The position numbers were made by a program, and so were the translations under genes. From Diploptera punctata (lineage: Eukaryota; Arthropoda; Insecta; Blattodea; Blaberidae), in contig JASPKZ010009699.1 of assembly GCA_030220185.1 (NCBI GenBank), positions 1 to 64,000 on the forward strand: a stretch of 64,000 bases of DNA, given 5' to 3'. Positions 30,270-40,850 of the stretch are shown here, one piece after another. Every line of letters starts with the position of its first letter. The first letter of the stretch is position 1. The notes beneath the pieces were generated by a model, which did no database searches, was not told the DNA's origin, and was given only the letters and a program-made list of their open reading frames with translations.

Positions 30270-30556
30270 TTTCATTATTTAGGCGGCTCCTGGACCCAAA
30301 CATTTAGACGCTCGCCTCTCACCGCTGGAGTCCCGAGATCGAGTCTCGGTCATTGCATGTGGGTTTCGTGGTGGGCGAAACGGAGCTTGGACATGTTTTT
30401 TTTCTCGGGGTTTGTCCCGTTTTCCCCTACCAAAAATTCATTCCACCATTTCTCCATACTCGTCTTATCCATTTCGTTCCGTTTCATTCATCTGCCCCCA
30501 CGATGGTGCGTCAGGCGTGGTCGGCCGGCACCCTTGTCCATAAAAAGTAAAGTAAA
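30270..30556 (+). mobile_element. SINE-D, probable tRNA-headed repeat
   Basis: Head GGCGGCTCCTGGACCCAAAC with a B-box-like GAGATCGAGTCTCGG. The body contains TCTCGGGGTTTGTCCCGTTT and GGTCGGCCGGCACC, and ends TAAAGTAAAGTG, a short AAAGT repeat. The A box is weak. Confidence 0.5.
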
Positions 30557-30848
30557 GTGATCCCACTACAGGCCGCGGGAGGCCCTTGGGGTAATAGGAG
30601 GTTAAAATAAGGCTCCCACTTTTCTCTAGACAATCAGCACTTTATATGTCAGCTGTGTTGTCCAGCCCTGCGTGACGCCAGCCTTTTGCCGCCCGAAACA
30701 AGTGGTCTGGTACTCATTTCCGTTAGAGGCTGAGTCCCACCCCAGGGCCATAGTGTCGCCAGAGGGTTTGGGTCAGTTTAAAAATCCTGACCCCAACGGG
30801 ACTTGAACCCTCGACCCTCCGGCTTGTAGCTCAGCGCCTTAACCCTTG
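30557..30848 (-). mobile_element. SINE-E, probable tRNA-headed repeat, tail to tail with SINE-D
   Basis: The minus-strand head GGTTAAGGCGCTGAGCTACA then GGGTTCAAGTCCCG is tRNA-like (B box GGTTCAAGTCC). The body is GC-rich (CCCACCCCAGGGCCATAGTG, plus strand) and meets SINE-D at AAAGTGATCCC. Confidence 0.55.
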
Positions 30849-30949
30849 ATACTATTAAAAATTCAGATGGTGATTTTCCCCGTTGAGGTATTAGTTGTAG
30901 TTCCAGTAATCTAATGTACGGTTAAAAACTATAATATAGTTCCCACTTG

Positions 30950-31195
30950 TAGGAAGGGGTCCGCGTCTCCCCTCAACTTTAAGGTCTTTTCTTTTAAAAC
31001 TCTGTAGGTAGGAGGCCTTTCGGGACTATTGTTCCCAATCATCATCAGAATGCATTAAGTCCCGTTCTTGTGCTTCAACAAGGGGTCAACAAGAACGGAC
31101 TTAATGCATTCTTGCTGATGTATGGGACTAGTGCCCGAAGGCCTACAGAGTTTTAAAGAACTTAAGGTTGAGGAGACGGACCTACAAGGTAATTT
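30950..31195. mobile_element. Foldback element, second member
   Basis: Arms: TTTTAAAACTCTGTAGG..GGAGGCCTTTCGG versus CCGAAGGCCTACAGAGTTTTAAA. The centre is AATGCATTAAGTCCCGTTCTTG versus CAAGAACGGACTTAATGCATT, each quoted in part. The outer TCCGCGTCTCCCCTCAAC mirrors GTTGAGGAGACGGA. It shares GAGGCCTTTCGG and the overall design with 8,046-8,420. Confidence 0.75.
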
Positions 31196-31244
31196 ATTAT
31201 AGTGTTTAACGTACATTATATTACTGTTAACCCTTGTCATACAC

Positions 31245-31285
<41 letters not shown>

Positions 31286-31300
31286 TATATATATAGTAAA
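31245..31300. repeat. (TA)n microsatellite
   Basis: AT dinucleotide run with one interruption. Confidence 0.95.
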
Positions 31301-31515
31301 CTAACTCGCGGATTAGGCCTACTTTATTATGCTATATAGTATTAAACATACAACATTGGTAAATTAATTTTAGAAATTGTTATGGACTAATTATATAATT
31401 TGTGAGTAAACGCAGTCTATGTTTATTTATTTTTATTCTATACATACCTAGAACTTTTAAGTTTCCACATCTTTCTGTGCCAGAGGCCGTCCTTGAATCC
31501 AATAAAACTTTCTTA

Positions 31516-31517
<2 letters not shown>
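31301..31517. other. Spacer
   Basis: No recognised signal. Confidence 0.3.

Positions 31518-31556
<39 letters not shown>
31518..31556. repeat. (TA)n microsatellite
   Basis: About 19 AT units. Confidence 0.95.
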
Positions 31557-31558
<2 letters not shown>

Positions 31559-31690
31559 TCTTATATAATCAATTACTTATATACTTCACACGTGCTCCCT
31601 GTCAATGTGATAGTATTGTGGCGGAAGAGTACGTTTGTTTATGTTAGGATCATTCTAAGAACGGATAAGGTATAGTAGGCCTACATATCT
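31557..31690 (+). repeat. Repeat shared with 39150-39270
   Basis: TATACTTCACACGTGCTCCC, TTAGGATCATTCTAAGAACG and GGATAAGGTAT occur in the same order at 39,150-39,262. Confidence 0.6.
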
Positions 31691-31795
31691 AAGTCCATGC
31701 GACGCTATGACTGGAGGTAAACGTTCCGCTATGACGTATAATAACTTCGACCTGCTGAGGAATTCACTGAATTCTCTCAGTTCCTGAGTGACGGA

Positions 31796-31797
<2 letters not shown>

Positions 31798-31841
<44 letters not shown>

Positions 31842-31855
31842 TTTATTATCATTAT
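31798..31855. repeat. (ATT)n microsatellite
   Basis: About 18 triplets. Confidence 0.95.
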
Positions 31856-32122
31856 TACTAAATATTATATAGAAGGGGGAAAAAATGAAACAGCTGAAAT
31901 TAATGTAGAGTTTGCAGTGGCTACGTAATTGAATTGGATGGAATTTGTGGTTATTTCATAAATTCGATTTTAATTTGAATACAGGAATTAATTTTTATGT
32001 GAATGGGGTCACAACCTGCAGGATTGTAACATGTGCATTACATTAATAATAACATAATTTCCGTTTCATTAAAATATTAATGGATTTTATGTCGGTGAAT
32101 ATTTTTAATGTTCATACTGAAG
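31856..32122. other. AT-rich spacer
   Basis: Nothing recognised. Confidence 0.3.
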
Positions 32123-32188
<66 letters not shown>

Positions 32189-32207
32189 TAATAATAATAA
32201 TAATTAC
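32123..32207. repeat. (AAT)n microsatellite
   Basis: About 25 triplets with one AAT/AT slip. Confidence 0.95.
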
Positions 32208-32259
32208 AATAGTAATAAAAAAGTCATAATAACAAGGTTGAAAAACACACATGAATCAC

Positions 32260-32935
32260 AGTAAATTTGCAAAAAAAAACAGAATATTTGGCGATAAATA
32301 GCAATGAAAGAGAAAATTTAATATTGGAAGAAAGAATTCAAATAAAGCAAGTGAAACAAACTAAATATTTGGGAATAATAATAATTATGGGTAACATTGA
32401 AGGTATAGCCAAAGAGAACATAAAGCATAGAATCGAATTGAGTAGCAAAATAATATCATCGTTAAATTTCATATGATGGAATAAGCATATTTGGAAAGAA
32501 ACAAAAAAAAATATTGGTAATCATTGGATGAATCTGTTGCAATGCATGGAAGTGTGGTATGGACAATCATTAAGTGCTACAAGAATTGACTAACAGCTTT
32601 AGAAATTGATTATTTACGCAGAAGTGCCAGAAAGTCATACTTAGAACATGTCACAAATAAGGAAACTAGAAACATAATAGAAACAGAAGAAAGCATAATT
32701 GAAAGAACTGAGGAGAAGAAATTAAAATGGTTAGGACATATTTTAAGAACGGAAGATGAGCGATCGTCGAAACTAGTATATCAATGGCAACCGACCAGAA
32801 AACAAGAAAAGTGGGACACCAAATTTAACATGGAAGGAAAGAATGAGGATAGCAATGCAAGCAAGCAAGAGGGTTTAAGCATTGAAGATGCCCAAGATCG
32901 TAGGCTTTGGAGGTTTGGCAGTGGATGAACAAATA
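32260..32935 (+). mobile_element. RTE-G retrotransposon 3' half
   Basis: Reads KTEYLAINSNERENL, QTKYLGIIIIMGNIEGIAKE, ALEIDYLRRSARKSYLEH, IERTEEKKLKWLGHILRTED and SIEDAQDRRLWRFGSG, with breaks near 32,475, 32,590 and 32,800. The usual GRPR box is degraded around 32,800-32,830. Confidence 0.8.
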
Positions 32936-32939
32936 AAAA

Positions 32940-33134
32940 ATAACCAAACATTTCTCGTTTGTTTTCAAACATCGCCGTATGTTAAATATATAAATATTTT
33001 AAAATAAATACGAGTATATTTAAATAATGCTTTGTTAATAAACAGCTAATTTTATTCGTTAAATAGTTCTAACAAATACCACTCTTGATTTCCAAATCCT
33101 CTAGATACATTGGAAATCACTCGTGGAATTACTT
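32940..33134 (-). mobile_element. TIR-core copy F, partial
   Basis: Contains the core end with AACATCGCCGTATGTTAAAT and the palindrome. It continues to GTGGAATTACTT, where an RT fragment has inserted. Confidence 0.7.
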
Positions 33135-33427
33135 CATCATCATCATCATCATCATCATCCAGGGATTAAGCCTGTTGGCTCGTTCCGGTTTCATGAAAGC
33201 TAGGATTGTTAAAATTGTTCAGACCAACTTCTGTGTGGGCGTCCAACATTTCTCCTTCCGTGCGGTTCATAATTTAGCAATAATTTTGCAAATCTTTCTT
33301 CTGGCATTCTATCAATATGTTCTTTCCAAGCGTTCCTATATTTACTTGTTCGGTCGGTAAGTTTGAAAAGATTTAGTTCCTTTCTTATATTTTCATTTCT
33401 TTTCTTACCCAGCAAGTGGCATTACTT
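33123..33427 (-). mobile_element. Short RTE fragment inserted between TIR-core copies
   Basis: GTGGAATTACTT (33,123-33,134) and GTGGCATTACTT (33,416-33,427) flank a 281-bp insert. Its sense strand reads KRNENIRKELNLFKLTD, WKEHIDRMPEERFAKLLLNY and RNVGRPHRSW, ending in (GAT)n at 33,135-33,160. This is a typical 5'-truncated RT insertion with a 12-bp duplication (one mismatch). Confidence 0.8.
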
Positions 33428-34140
33428 ATGACTATTTAACTCTTGCCCCAAATGGGACTCAATGACCAATCACGTTACAATGATTTTTTATTTACAACCA
33501 ATCACAGTCGTGTTTCGCCTAGAATTTACAAACTAAAGTTTATCATAATAAAGAAAGAACCTCCTTTTTAACATTCTGAATAGGTCATAGCATTATTTTG
33601 CAGTGACTGACTTATTAAGAAATACGGCTACCAGATTGTATATATAGTGCATGAATGTCAACACATACCGCATCTGGGAGTTAATATAAAAATATTTGTA
33701 GCAATTGATTATACCACCAAAAAAAAGAAACCACTCTTTGCACTTTCTTAAATGTATTTTTCCCAGAAAAATATAATTGTCATATTTACATCAAAGGACA
33801 TCAGAAATGAATTAATATAACAGTTTGATGTGTTTCTTTTTTTTTTCTCCACTAGAGTGCATTCTTACAGTATTGCGTTCCTTTGGCAATAAATAATATG
33901 ATCTGGTTGCACTGACGAACAAACAAGCAAATGAAGCGTACCAATCGTTTCTCAATTGTTTTCAAACATCGCCGTTTACATTAAATATATAACTATTTTA
34001 AAATATCTATATTTAAATAATGATTTGTGAGTAAACAGCTTAATTTTATTCGTTAAATTGTCCTAACAAATGCCACTCTTGATTTCCAAATTCTCTAGAT
34101 AAATTGGAAATCACTCGTGGCATTGCATTACTTATGATAA
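33416..34140 (-). mobile_element. TIR-core copy G with palindrome
   Basis: GACTATTTAACTCTTGCCCC at 33,431 to CGTTAAATTGTCC near 34,063, then the palindrome to GCATTACTTATGATAA. Confidence 0.75.
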
Positions 34141-34524
34141 CTATTTTCTTTATGGTCATTTTTGGTATCAAGTGAATAGAATGGATGAAGGTAACTATAA
34201 AGAAAATCTTTTTCATGGATCCAACCAACATTCGTTCGGAATTCTATAAAAAGTGAAAAAATTGATAACAGTTTGGTATGAACAGAGCTGACTACTTGAT
34301 AACTGTACACGTGTGTTTAATTGGCAGCTGTTGTTGCAGTCATCACAGAGAACCTCTTCAAATCCACCTAATTAAGTTCCACGTTTCAAATATTCGCATG
34401 GATTGTAATACTATTGCTGTTGTAAGAACCCCACTTCAAGAGGGCGTGTTTTTAATTACAGGGGTGTGTAATTCTAATTTGTTTAGCATTGTGTCTCATT
34501 TTGGTACTTTCGATTTAAAAAATC
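34141..34524. other. Spacer, nothing recognised
   Basis: The open frame at 34,278-34,532 lacks recognisable domains. Confidence 0.3.
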
Positions 34525-34755
34525 CACACTGATCATCATCATCAACAACAACAAGGATTAAGCTCAATGGGCTGTTCCGATCTCATTATAGGTAGAATTG
34601 GTCCTTCCATCTCTTCAATGGTCTTCCCAACATTCTTCTCCCTTTTGGTTTATAATTATACATTCTTCTTGGTATGCGCTGTTCATTCATTCGTAACACG
34701 TGCTGAAGATAAGCATTTTGATAGTATTTTATTCTTTCACAGAGATTAAATATAT
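34525..34755 (-). mobile_element. RTE-Q 3' end, interrupted by SINE-A
   Basis: The sense strand reads AYLQHVLRMNEQRIPRRMYN, YKPKGRRMLGRPLKRWKDQF and then the (GTT)n(GAT)n tail at 34,530-34,552. Upstream coding resumes at 35,148 on the other side of a SINE. Confidence 0.85.
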
Positions 34756-35161
34756 ATATTTTTTTTTCAAATGTCCCTGGTTTGTCTTTCGACATTCCTG
34801 GTTTCTCTCCTGGCATGGCGTACTTGTAACCCACTTCTGAGGTTGGGGCGCCTGGAAGGCGGGGTTACGTTGCCCCAATGATATGATGGATGTTGATGAT
34901 GATAATGGTGCGCCAGGACAGTCCCTAATCCTAAGCTTAACCTAAGATGAATACGAATGATGATGATTGCGATGGCCATATAATTTCGGGGACCGTTTGG
35001 GCCTTAAAATTTTCCTAACATTTGTCTTAGAGGTGTGGAAAAACCCCGATAAAAACCTCATCCAGAAAAAACTGTCCCTACCGGGGATCGAACCCGGGCC
35101 CGCTGCGTGACAAGGCAGCACGCTACCCCGAGATCACAGCGGTGGACGAGATTAAATATAT
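34742..35161 (-). mobile_element. SINE-A, full copy, with 14-bp target-site duplication
   Basis: GAGATTAAATATAT at 34,742-34,755 and 35,148-35,161 flank a 392-bp insert (34,756-35,147). The minus strand starts CCACCGCTGTGATCTCGGGG, with B box GGTTCGATCCC. The 3' end is a poly(A)-type run (TATTTTTTTTT on plus). The insertion splits an RTE-Q copy. Confidence 0.93.
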
Positions 35162-35315
35162 TAAGTTCTGTTCATATATCTAGGTTTTTCTTTTTTTCGG
35201 TCCTTTGGTATCCTGCTGTTGCTCCCAACATCTTCATTTCAGCAGCCTCTATTTGTTTACTATCTGCCTTTGTTAATGTCTAGGTTTCACATCCATAGAT
35301 AAATCCACACTGATA
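35148..35315 (-). mobile_element. RTE-Q, upstream part
   Basis: Continues the copy at 34,525: CTCCCAACATCTTCATTTCA and TTTACTATCTGCCTTTGTTA match 37,205-37,260 in the second RTE-Q copy. Confidence 0.8.
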
Positions 35316-35319
35316 TGTA

Positions 35320-35485
35320 ATGTAATTTTGTCTCAGACGCAGCGAGCATGGGTTCGATCCCCGTTCAGGACAAGGGTGAGGTATTATCGTGGTTTTGACC
35401 TCACATTTAAGACAAATGTCAGGTACCTTTAAGATCCAAACAGTCCCCATACACCTGGCCATCATAACATCAATATAACATTCTA
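35320..35485 (+). mobile_element. SINE-A fragment
   Basis: GCATGGGTTCGATCCCCGTT (B box) then GGTGAGG and GACAAATGTCAGGTACCTTT. The D-arm half is missing. Poly(A) end not seen. Confidence 0.7.
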
Positions 35486-35489
35486 TATA

Positions 35490-36074
35490 CAGGTTGCCTC
35501 AAAGCTATCTATCCATTTTCATGTATGCATACTTACATAGTGGTCTGCCCAAGAGCAGGTCTTTCACTGAAAACTCAGCATTCTCCACTCTTTCCTTAAC
35601 TCAGCTTTCCTTTTTTATCCGCATGCAAACCGTTTATTTTAATATTGTCTATCATCTGATGTCTTTTTCTGCCTCTAACTTTCTTTCCGTTGACCATTCC
35701 TTCTAGGGCATCCGTCATCAGGCAGTTTCTTCTTAGTCAGTAGCCAATCCAATTTATTTTCCTCTTCTTTATGAGTTCCAGCATTGTTCTTCCTTCACCC
35801 ACTCTGTCTAGCACATCTTTATTTCTTACTTTGTCTGTCCATTTTATACATTCCACTCTTCTTCATATCCACATGTCAAAAGCTTCCAGTCGCTTTTCCT
35901 CATTCCGTCGTAATGTCCAAGTCTCTGCACCATACATTTCTACACTCCACACAAAGAACTTCACTAGCCTCTTCCGTAATTATTTTGCCAAAGGTCCGCA
36001 GAAAATGCTTCTCTTCTTGTCTAAAGTGTCGTTTGCCATTGGAATTCTTTGCTTTACTTCCTGACTGCAGTTTA
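35490..36074 (-). mobile_element. RTE-R retrotransposon C-terminal region
   Basis: One sense frame with three in-frame stops reads QEVKQRIPMANDTLDKKRSI, RKRLVKFFVWSVEMYGAETW, TLRRNEEKRLEAFDMW, RNKDVLDRVGEGRTMLELIK, NCLMTDALEGMVNGKKVRG and RKRHQMIDNIKING. This is a familiar RT C-terminus with YGAETWT and GKK.RGR blocks. The plus-strand open frames here are shadows. Confidence 0.85.
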
Positions 36075-36257
36075 CATTTTCATGTAAACACTTACTTACT
36101 TACTCACTGGCATTATCGAACCCGTAGATTCATGGCCGCGCGGAAATAAGCCCTCCACACATCCCTATCCCGAGCCAATGCCTTCCAATCATTCCCTGTA
36201 TAATATACTTCCCTCAAATCATAGTTAATGTTATTCTCCCACCTCATTTTCATGTAA
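36075..36257 (-). mobile_element. RTE-A copy 7, short, with 13-bp target-site duplication
   Basis: CATTTTCATGTAA at 36,075-36,087 and 36,245-36,257 flanks a 157-bp piece that starts (plus) ACACTTACTTACTTACTCAC and covers only the end of the RT frame. The right repeat partly overlaps RTE-A sequence, so the duplication could be shorter. Confidence 0.8.
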
Positions 36258-36329
36258 GCACTACTATTTTTTTTATTTTTTTGCATACACTGTTAGCTTA
36301 GAGCTACATGTTTAGCACGGAATAATGTG

Positions 36330-36665
36330 TTGTCATTGTTTGTGCACGTGTACGCGGATTGTCATATCAAAACGCCAGAGCTGAATTTACCCATAAATTC
36401 CGTAAACCAGCCCCAACATAGGCACACATTCGTCTGTTTGTAAACAAATTTAAGACTACCGTCAGCGTCAGTGTGTGTGACGAGGTACGTCATGGACGAC
36501 CACGCGTATCAGAAGAATCAGTGCAGCAGGTTCAAATTACCCGTGATAGACCTGACGCATCAATTCCACGCCTCTGTAAGAAGTTGAATGCCCCTCCCAA
36601 AACAGTGTGGAAAATTTTACGTTTCATTCTACGCATATTGTGGAAAAAAAAAAACAGGAGTAAAG
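36330..36665 (+). pseudogene. Mariner/paired-type transposase, N-terminal part
   Basis: The frame reads QNARAEFTHKFRKPAPT, a stop, HIRLFVNKFKTTVSVS and DEVRHGRPRVSEESVQQVQ. It then reads RLCKKLNAPPKTVWKILR. These are the two DNA-binding helix-turn-helix modules separated by a GRPRVSEE linker, as in a widespread insect transposase family. A premature stop and loss of the catalytic half make it dead. A C-terminal remnant probably of the same family lies at 63,180-63,640. Confidence 0.75.
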
Positions 36666-36760
36666 CGTCGAGTATGTAAGCCAAGAATGAGGTGGAAGAA
36701 TAACAAACCATGATTTGAGGTAAGCAGAATATACAGGGTTAATTGGATAACATCACGTAA
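36666..36760 (+). mobile_element. RTE-A small fragment
   Basis: AAGCCAAGAATGAGGTGGAA and CCATGATTTGAGGTAAGCAG match the GRPRMRWEN..YDLREV coding area. Confidence 0.55.
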
Positions 36761-36924
36761 CATGACGTAAGTATTGAATAACGTGATTTCTTGTATTCGG
36801 TTTTATTGTCGCCTTGAGCTTTGCTATCGACGTTATTTAAATATATATATATCATTTTGTGAATAATGGTTGATCCCCGTTCGACCAGTTTGGGACATTG
36901 GTGCTTCCCTAATGAGAACTTTCA

Positions 36925-37490
36925 TCATCACCAACAACAAGGATTAAGCCCAATGGCCTGTTTCGATCTCATTATAGGTCGAATTGGTCCTTCCATCTCT
37001 TCAATGGTCTTCCCAACATTCATCTCCCTTTTGGTTTATAATTATACATTCTTCTAGGTATGCGCTGTTCATTCATTCGTAATACGTGCTGAAGATAAGC
37101 ATTTTGATAGTATTTTATTCTTTCACAGAGATTATGTATATTAAGTTCTGTTCTTCTATCTTCGTTTTCCTTTTTATCGGTCCTTTCGTATCCTGCTATT
37201 GCTCTCAACATCTTCATTTCTGCAGCCTATACTTGTTTACTATCTGCCTTTGTTAATGTCCAGGTTTCACATCCATAGATAAGAGATAGGGCTGGCAATA
37301 CTTTGTAAAATTTTAAAACAGTTTCTTTCCTAGTTTCATTAAATAAAGTACGTTCAGTTGTGGCACATAGATAATTGAATCGTTGTATTTTACTGTGTTC
37401 AAGTTTCTTAAATATACTAATTCTGTTACGATTATATAGCCTCGATAACAGCGAGTGGCTTGTTGATAGTACATCGCCTCGAGGATACAT
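36925..37490 (-). mobile_element. RTE-Q retrotransposon 3' part, second copy
   Basis: The sense strand reads FNETRKETVLKFYKVLPALS, LIYGCETWTLTKADSKQV, MKMLRAIAGYERTDKKENED and AYLQHVLRMNEQRIPRRMYN, with a frame break near 37,220. The tail is (GTT)n(GAT)n at 36,925-36,945. It serves as the uninterrupted reference for the SINE-split copy at 34,525. Confidence 0.87.
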
Positions 37491-37499
37491 TTAATTGGA

Positions 37500-37772
37500 A
37501 AATAACGACCATCCCTCTAAGTCTAAAGTAATCCTCGTCAAAACAAAACCATAATAATAATATAATAATAATAATAATAATACTTTATTTATTCTGGCAG
37601 AGTTAAGGCCATAAGGCCCTCTCTTCCACTCAACCAGCACAAATACAAATAAATATTCGACAAATATAGATATACACTATACTAATTATAAACAGTTAAA
37701 GATACAATAAATGTAGCAATGTAAATGTCATGTACAAACAACATTTTATAGGGTAATAACAATAATGATACG

Positions 37773-37805
<33 letters not shown>

Positions 37806-38175
37806 TAAATATGATACATTATACGGGAAACACCAATTAATATATATATCTTACACTGGATAATAATGAAGTCGAATTTAGAGCAAATATAAATTTAGAT
37901 TTCTTTTAAAAGATGCCAATGTCCGGCAGCCCCTTATTTCTTGTGGTAGGGAATTCCAGTTGCGAGAAGTGAAGATGGTATATGACATGGAGGTGATGTG
38001 ATGTCCTATGTTGCGGTATATTAAGTAAGAGACTATGTTGTGATCTTGTGTTTAAGTTATGGTTTGAGGATAGATACTGGAAACGGGATGATAAATAATT
38101 AGGAATCGAGGTATGCAGGATCTTAAATAGAAGATTTAACCATGTGACCTGCTCGGTTTTCATTGGTTATGGGCA
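37500..38175 (-). mobile_element. LINE-J, RT C-terminus and 3' UTR
   Basis: Sense frame 38,163-37,906: WLNLLFKILHTSIPNYLSSR, FQYLSSNHNLNTRSQHSLLL, NIPQHRTSHHLHVIYHLHFS and GLPDIGIF. This is the C-terminal pattern of Jockey/CR1-type RTs. The 3' UTR ends in the AAGGCC stem at 37,600-37,625 and an (AAT)n tail at 37,550-37,580. Confidence 0.82.
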
Positions 38176-38279
38176 CCGACTTACGATATAGAAGCAGTAA
38201 GTACGCGAAAATGTAGTTCACTTCATTAAATTAAAAATATGTCTTCTAAATATGTTATTCTTCGTGAATGAAAATAATA

Positions 38280-38860
38280 ATATTCAAAACATAATATAAA
38301 ATATTTTTTTGCGCGATTGTGCGTTTTGTCGTACTTCCTCGCAATGGCGACCATTATTCAATGTTCAACTTCCTATATTTCGGGGTTACCTACCTAAATA
38401 AATATACTGTAATATTACATTTACACTCACGTGCGGGAAGTAAAACCATTGCCCTCTATGTATACTACGTACAATGTATATACAGAAAATACCCAAAAGG
38501 TAGTGTTAATATACATTATACGAAACGAATCACTGCATTTTAAATGAACTGGACTTTATTTGAAACAATATAAAACAATAAATACATACTTGCGGCCATG
38601 TTATTAATAATTGTTCTCAAGGCCTCCTGTAGTTTGAACTAACGAAATTTGCCCACACTGCTAACTTTAGTCAATTGTTTATAATGAACGCAATATTTCC
38701 AACAAAGATGTTATTATTTTACTATTATTTATTATTTTGAAAACACCATCGCGCAAAAAATAATGTACAACGCACGTTTGTGAAGTGTTTTACAGAAAAT
38801 TGGAAATTCAAAACTCGCTACCGTTCGGTTTTTAAACGTTTTTCCTCGATTCTATAAAAA
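38280..38860 (-). repeat. Repeat M, minus-strand copy
   Basis: CGCTACCGTTCGGTTTTTAA, GAAAACACCATCGCGCAAAA and ATACTACGTACAATGTATAT are the reverse complement of the copies at 19,195 and 27,440. Confidence 0.72.
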
Positions 38861-39149
38861 CCACTTCCCAACCTCGCATCGTAATATACTATTAAAATAT
38901 ACCAATCACGATTTACATCTTAAAATAGTTTATTACTTATGGATGATGCATTTGAGACATGCTTTAGCTGATTCTGATGCAACAAAATGGCTGAACGTGT
39001 CGAGCCTTCTGTTGCTGTGTCGCCATCTACTTTTCAAAACGCAAGTCTGCCAAACTTTGACTAGTGTTCAAAAAAATGCATTTCACAAGTTCAGTGAAAA
39101 ATCTCGCAGCCTTTTTGTAATCTGCCCCATTTAACAATCACATGCCTTA
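38861..39149. other. Spacer, nothing recognised
   Basis: No clear coding or repeat signal. Confidence 0.3.
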
Positions 39150-39270
39150 TATATTTCACACGTGCACTCTGTTAACGTGACAGTACTTGTGACGCGAATG
39201 TCGCAAGGATACAATTGATCTTTGTTTTTGTTAGGATCACTCCAAGAGCGGATAAGGTATGGATGTTATT
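39150..39270 (+). repeat. Repeat shared with 31557-31690
   Basis: TATATTTCACACGTGCACTC, TTAGGATCACTCCAAGAGCG and GGATAAGGTAT in the same order as the partner. Confidence 0.6.
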
Positions 39271-40389
39271 TTAATGGAGGAAGACCGGTTAAAGTTTGCA
39301 CAGAAGCCCATTTATTCAGGCTTGAGGTTCTTTTTCCATACTAAAAATCCATTTACCCTCGATAATCGGGACTTGAGGCAATGAATATAACCAATAGACC
39401 ACCGCGACCGACTTGGTGACTTGGTTCTATTTAATATAACATTATATTAACGAAATCTCCACCAAAAAAAAAAAGCCTATATTGACTGACTTTTACTCGA
39501 CTTGTGGTCGCTATTGTGGGCAGCACGAGTTGATGACTCACTGTCTGCAGTCATTTTTTTCCCCAAGCGACCACAATCAGAGTGAAACTAAGTGTATTGT
39601 TCTCCTCCGTCGAGTTTAGCGCTCAAAGAAATGTGGTATGGGGATGCATACTGGATGACAACACCAGTCAGGAAGGAAGTACAATTATATTGAAAACATT
39701 CGCCCTATTTACGAAAGACACAGTCACAGAAAACCGCAAACTGAAAACTGCATATTTGTGTATGAATAATACTTCCCTTCGACTCGGCTGTAGGAACAAA
39801 AGAAACTACCTGCAAGAGTAGTAAACCGAATTGCACGAATACCCTACCTCTCAGAGCTAAACTCGTCAGAGGAGGACCGTACATAAAACATCGTAAATAA
39901 CAATAAAATTGTAGAATTGAAGCAGAATTTGTCATAAGCATTAATCGACAACGTTACCTTTTAATGCGGAAAAACTGGGAACTAAAAGAATGTGGTAAGG
40001 GTGATTAGGGGTTGGAAGTAGTAGACCCTTGTCTGAGATTGCAGTCGTGTATAGTCAGTTGTTAGTGACAATGTAAAATACGAAAATTAGACCCTATATT
40101 CACAGTATATACACATTTAAGTCTGCCAGACAGTTGTTGAAAGTCAGTGCTTTCTGTACGTCACATTATCCGGAAACCCGTAGGCATACAAACTCTAACG
40201 ATCTTCCATTAACTACATCTCCTATTTCAAGTAGGTCTACCACTATATTTTGCCACTGATTATACCCAGTCATTCGCTTGTATCAACGGTGGAAGGAGAC
40301 ACTTTTCCCCTCTTTAAACTAACGTCATTGCTTCCCCTCTCCGGCTAAAATGTCAATGCGGTCGAGTAATATTACGATTGGTGTAATAA
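39271..40389. other. Low-repeat stretch, no gene recognised
   Basis: At 39,300-39,410 a CGGGACTTGAGGC and GACCACCGCG arrangement could be a decayed tRNA-like head on the minus strand. Open frames at 39,582 (+) and 39,705 (-) have no recognisable domain. Otherwise nothing seen. Confidence 0.3.
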
Positions 40390-40850
40390 CTACAATAATA
40401 TTATTTCATGGCCGGTCCCAAGCCCGGATGAGAAAAGAGGAGGGGGAGGAGTAACAACCTCGTTAAAAACCAGGGTTCAGTTGGCTCCGACTGTAGGGGC
40501 CCCTAGCCAGACTTACGGTGAAGACCTCAACGGTAGAGTCGGCGCAGAAGCAGTCCTTCAACATGGCGGATCTGGCGGAAGAGGCAACTCTATCTCTAAG
40601 GGAAATAGAGAAACGCTGCCTTGCGGTGAAGAGGGATCTTCAAAGGCTATGGAAAGAAAACCCAGACAGAAATTTTCCTGGTCCTCCAGGTTGGGAGTTT
40701 ATGCTGTGGCCAGTTCCCCACACATTTAAAAAAAACATGAAATGCTAAAAGACCAATTCAGTCAAAGCCGGACAGAAAAAAGTACGAAAGACAAAAGCAA
40801 CGAAAACGGACATTGAATATAGGCACATGGAATGGAAAATATCATTTCAA
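40390..40850 (+). mobile_element. RTE-type retrotransposon, orphan 5' end
   Basis: GC-rich leader GGCCGGTCCCAAGCCCGGAT, AAAAGAGGAGGGGGAGGAG and a region coding MADLAEEATLSLREIEKRC. Then a frame TLNIGTWNGK, which resembles the start of the AP-endonuclease domain (L.IGTWNVR) of non-LTR elements. The match stops right after that, so it is a 5' fragment cut off within the endonuclease. Confidence 0.6.

Noticed and set aside
35771..36149. Plus-strand frames of 97 and 121 codons
   Set aside because: They are shadows of the minus-strand RTE-R coding region, which has recognisable RT blocks.
39300..39420. tRNA gene or SINE head on the minus strand
   Set aside because: Only fragments of A- and B-box-like sequence are present and no cloverleaf can be drawn.
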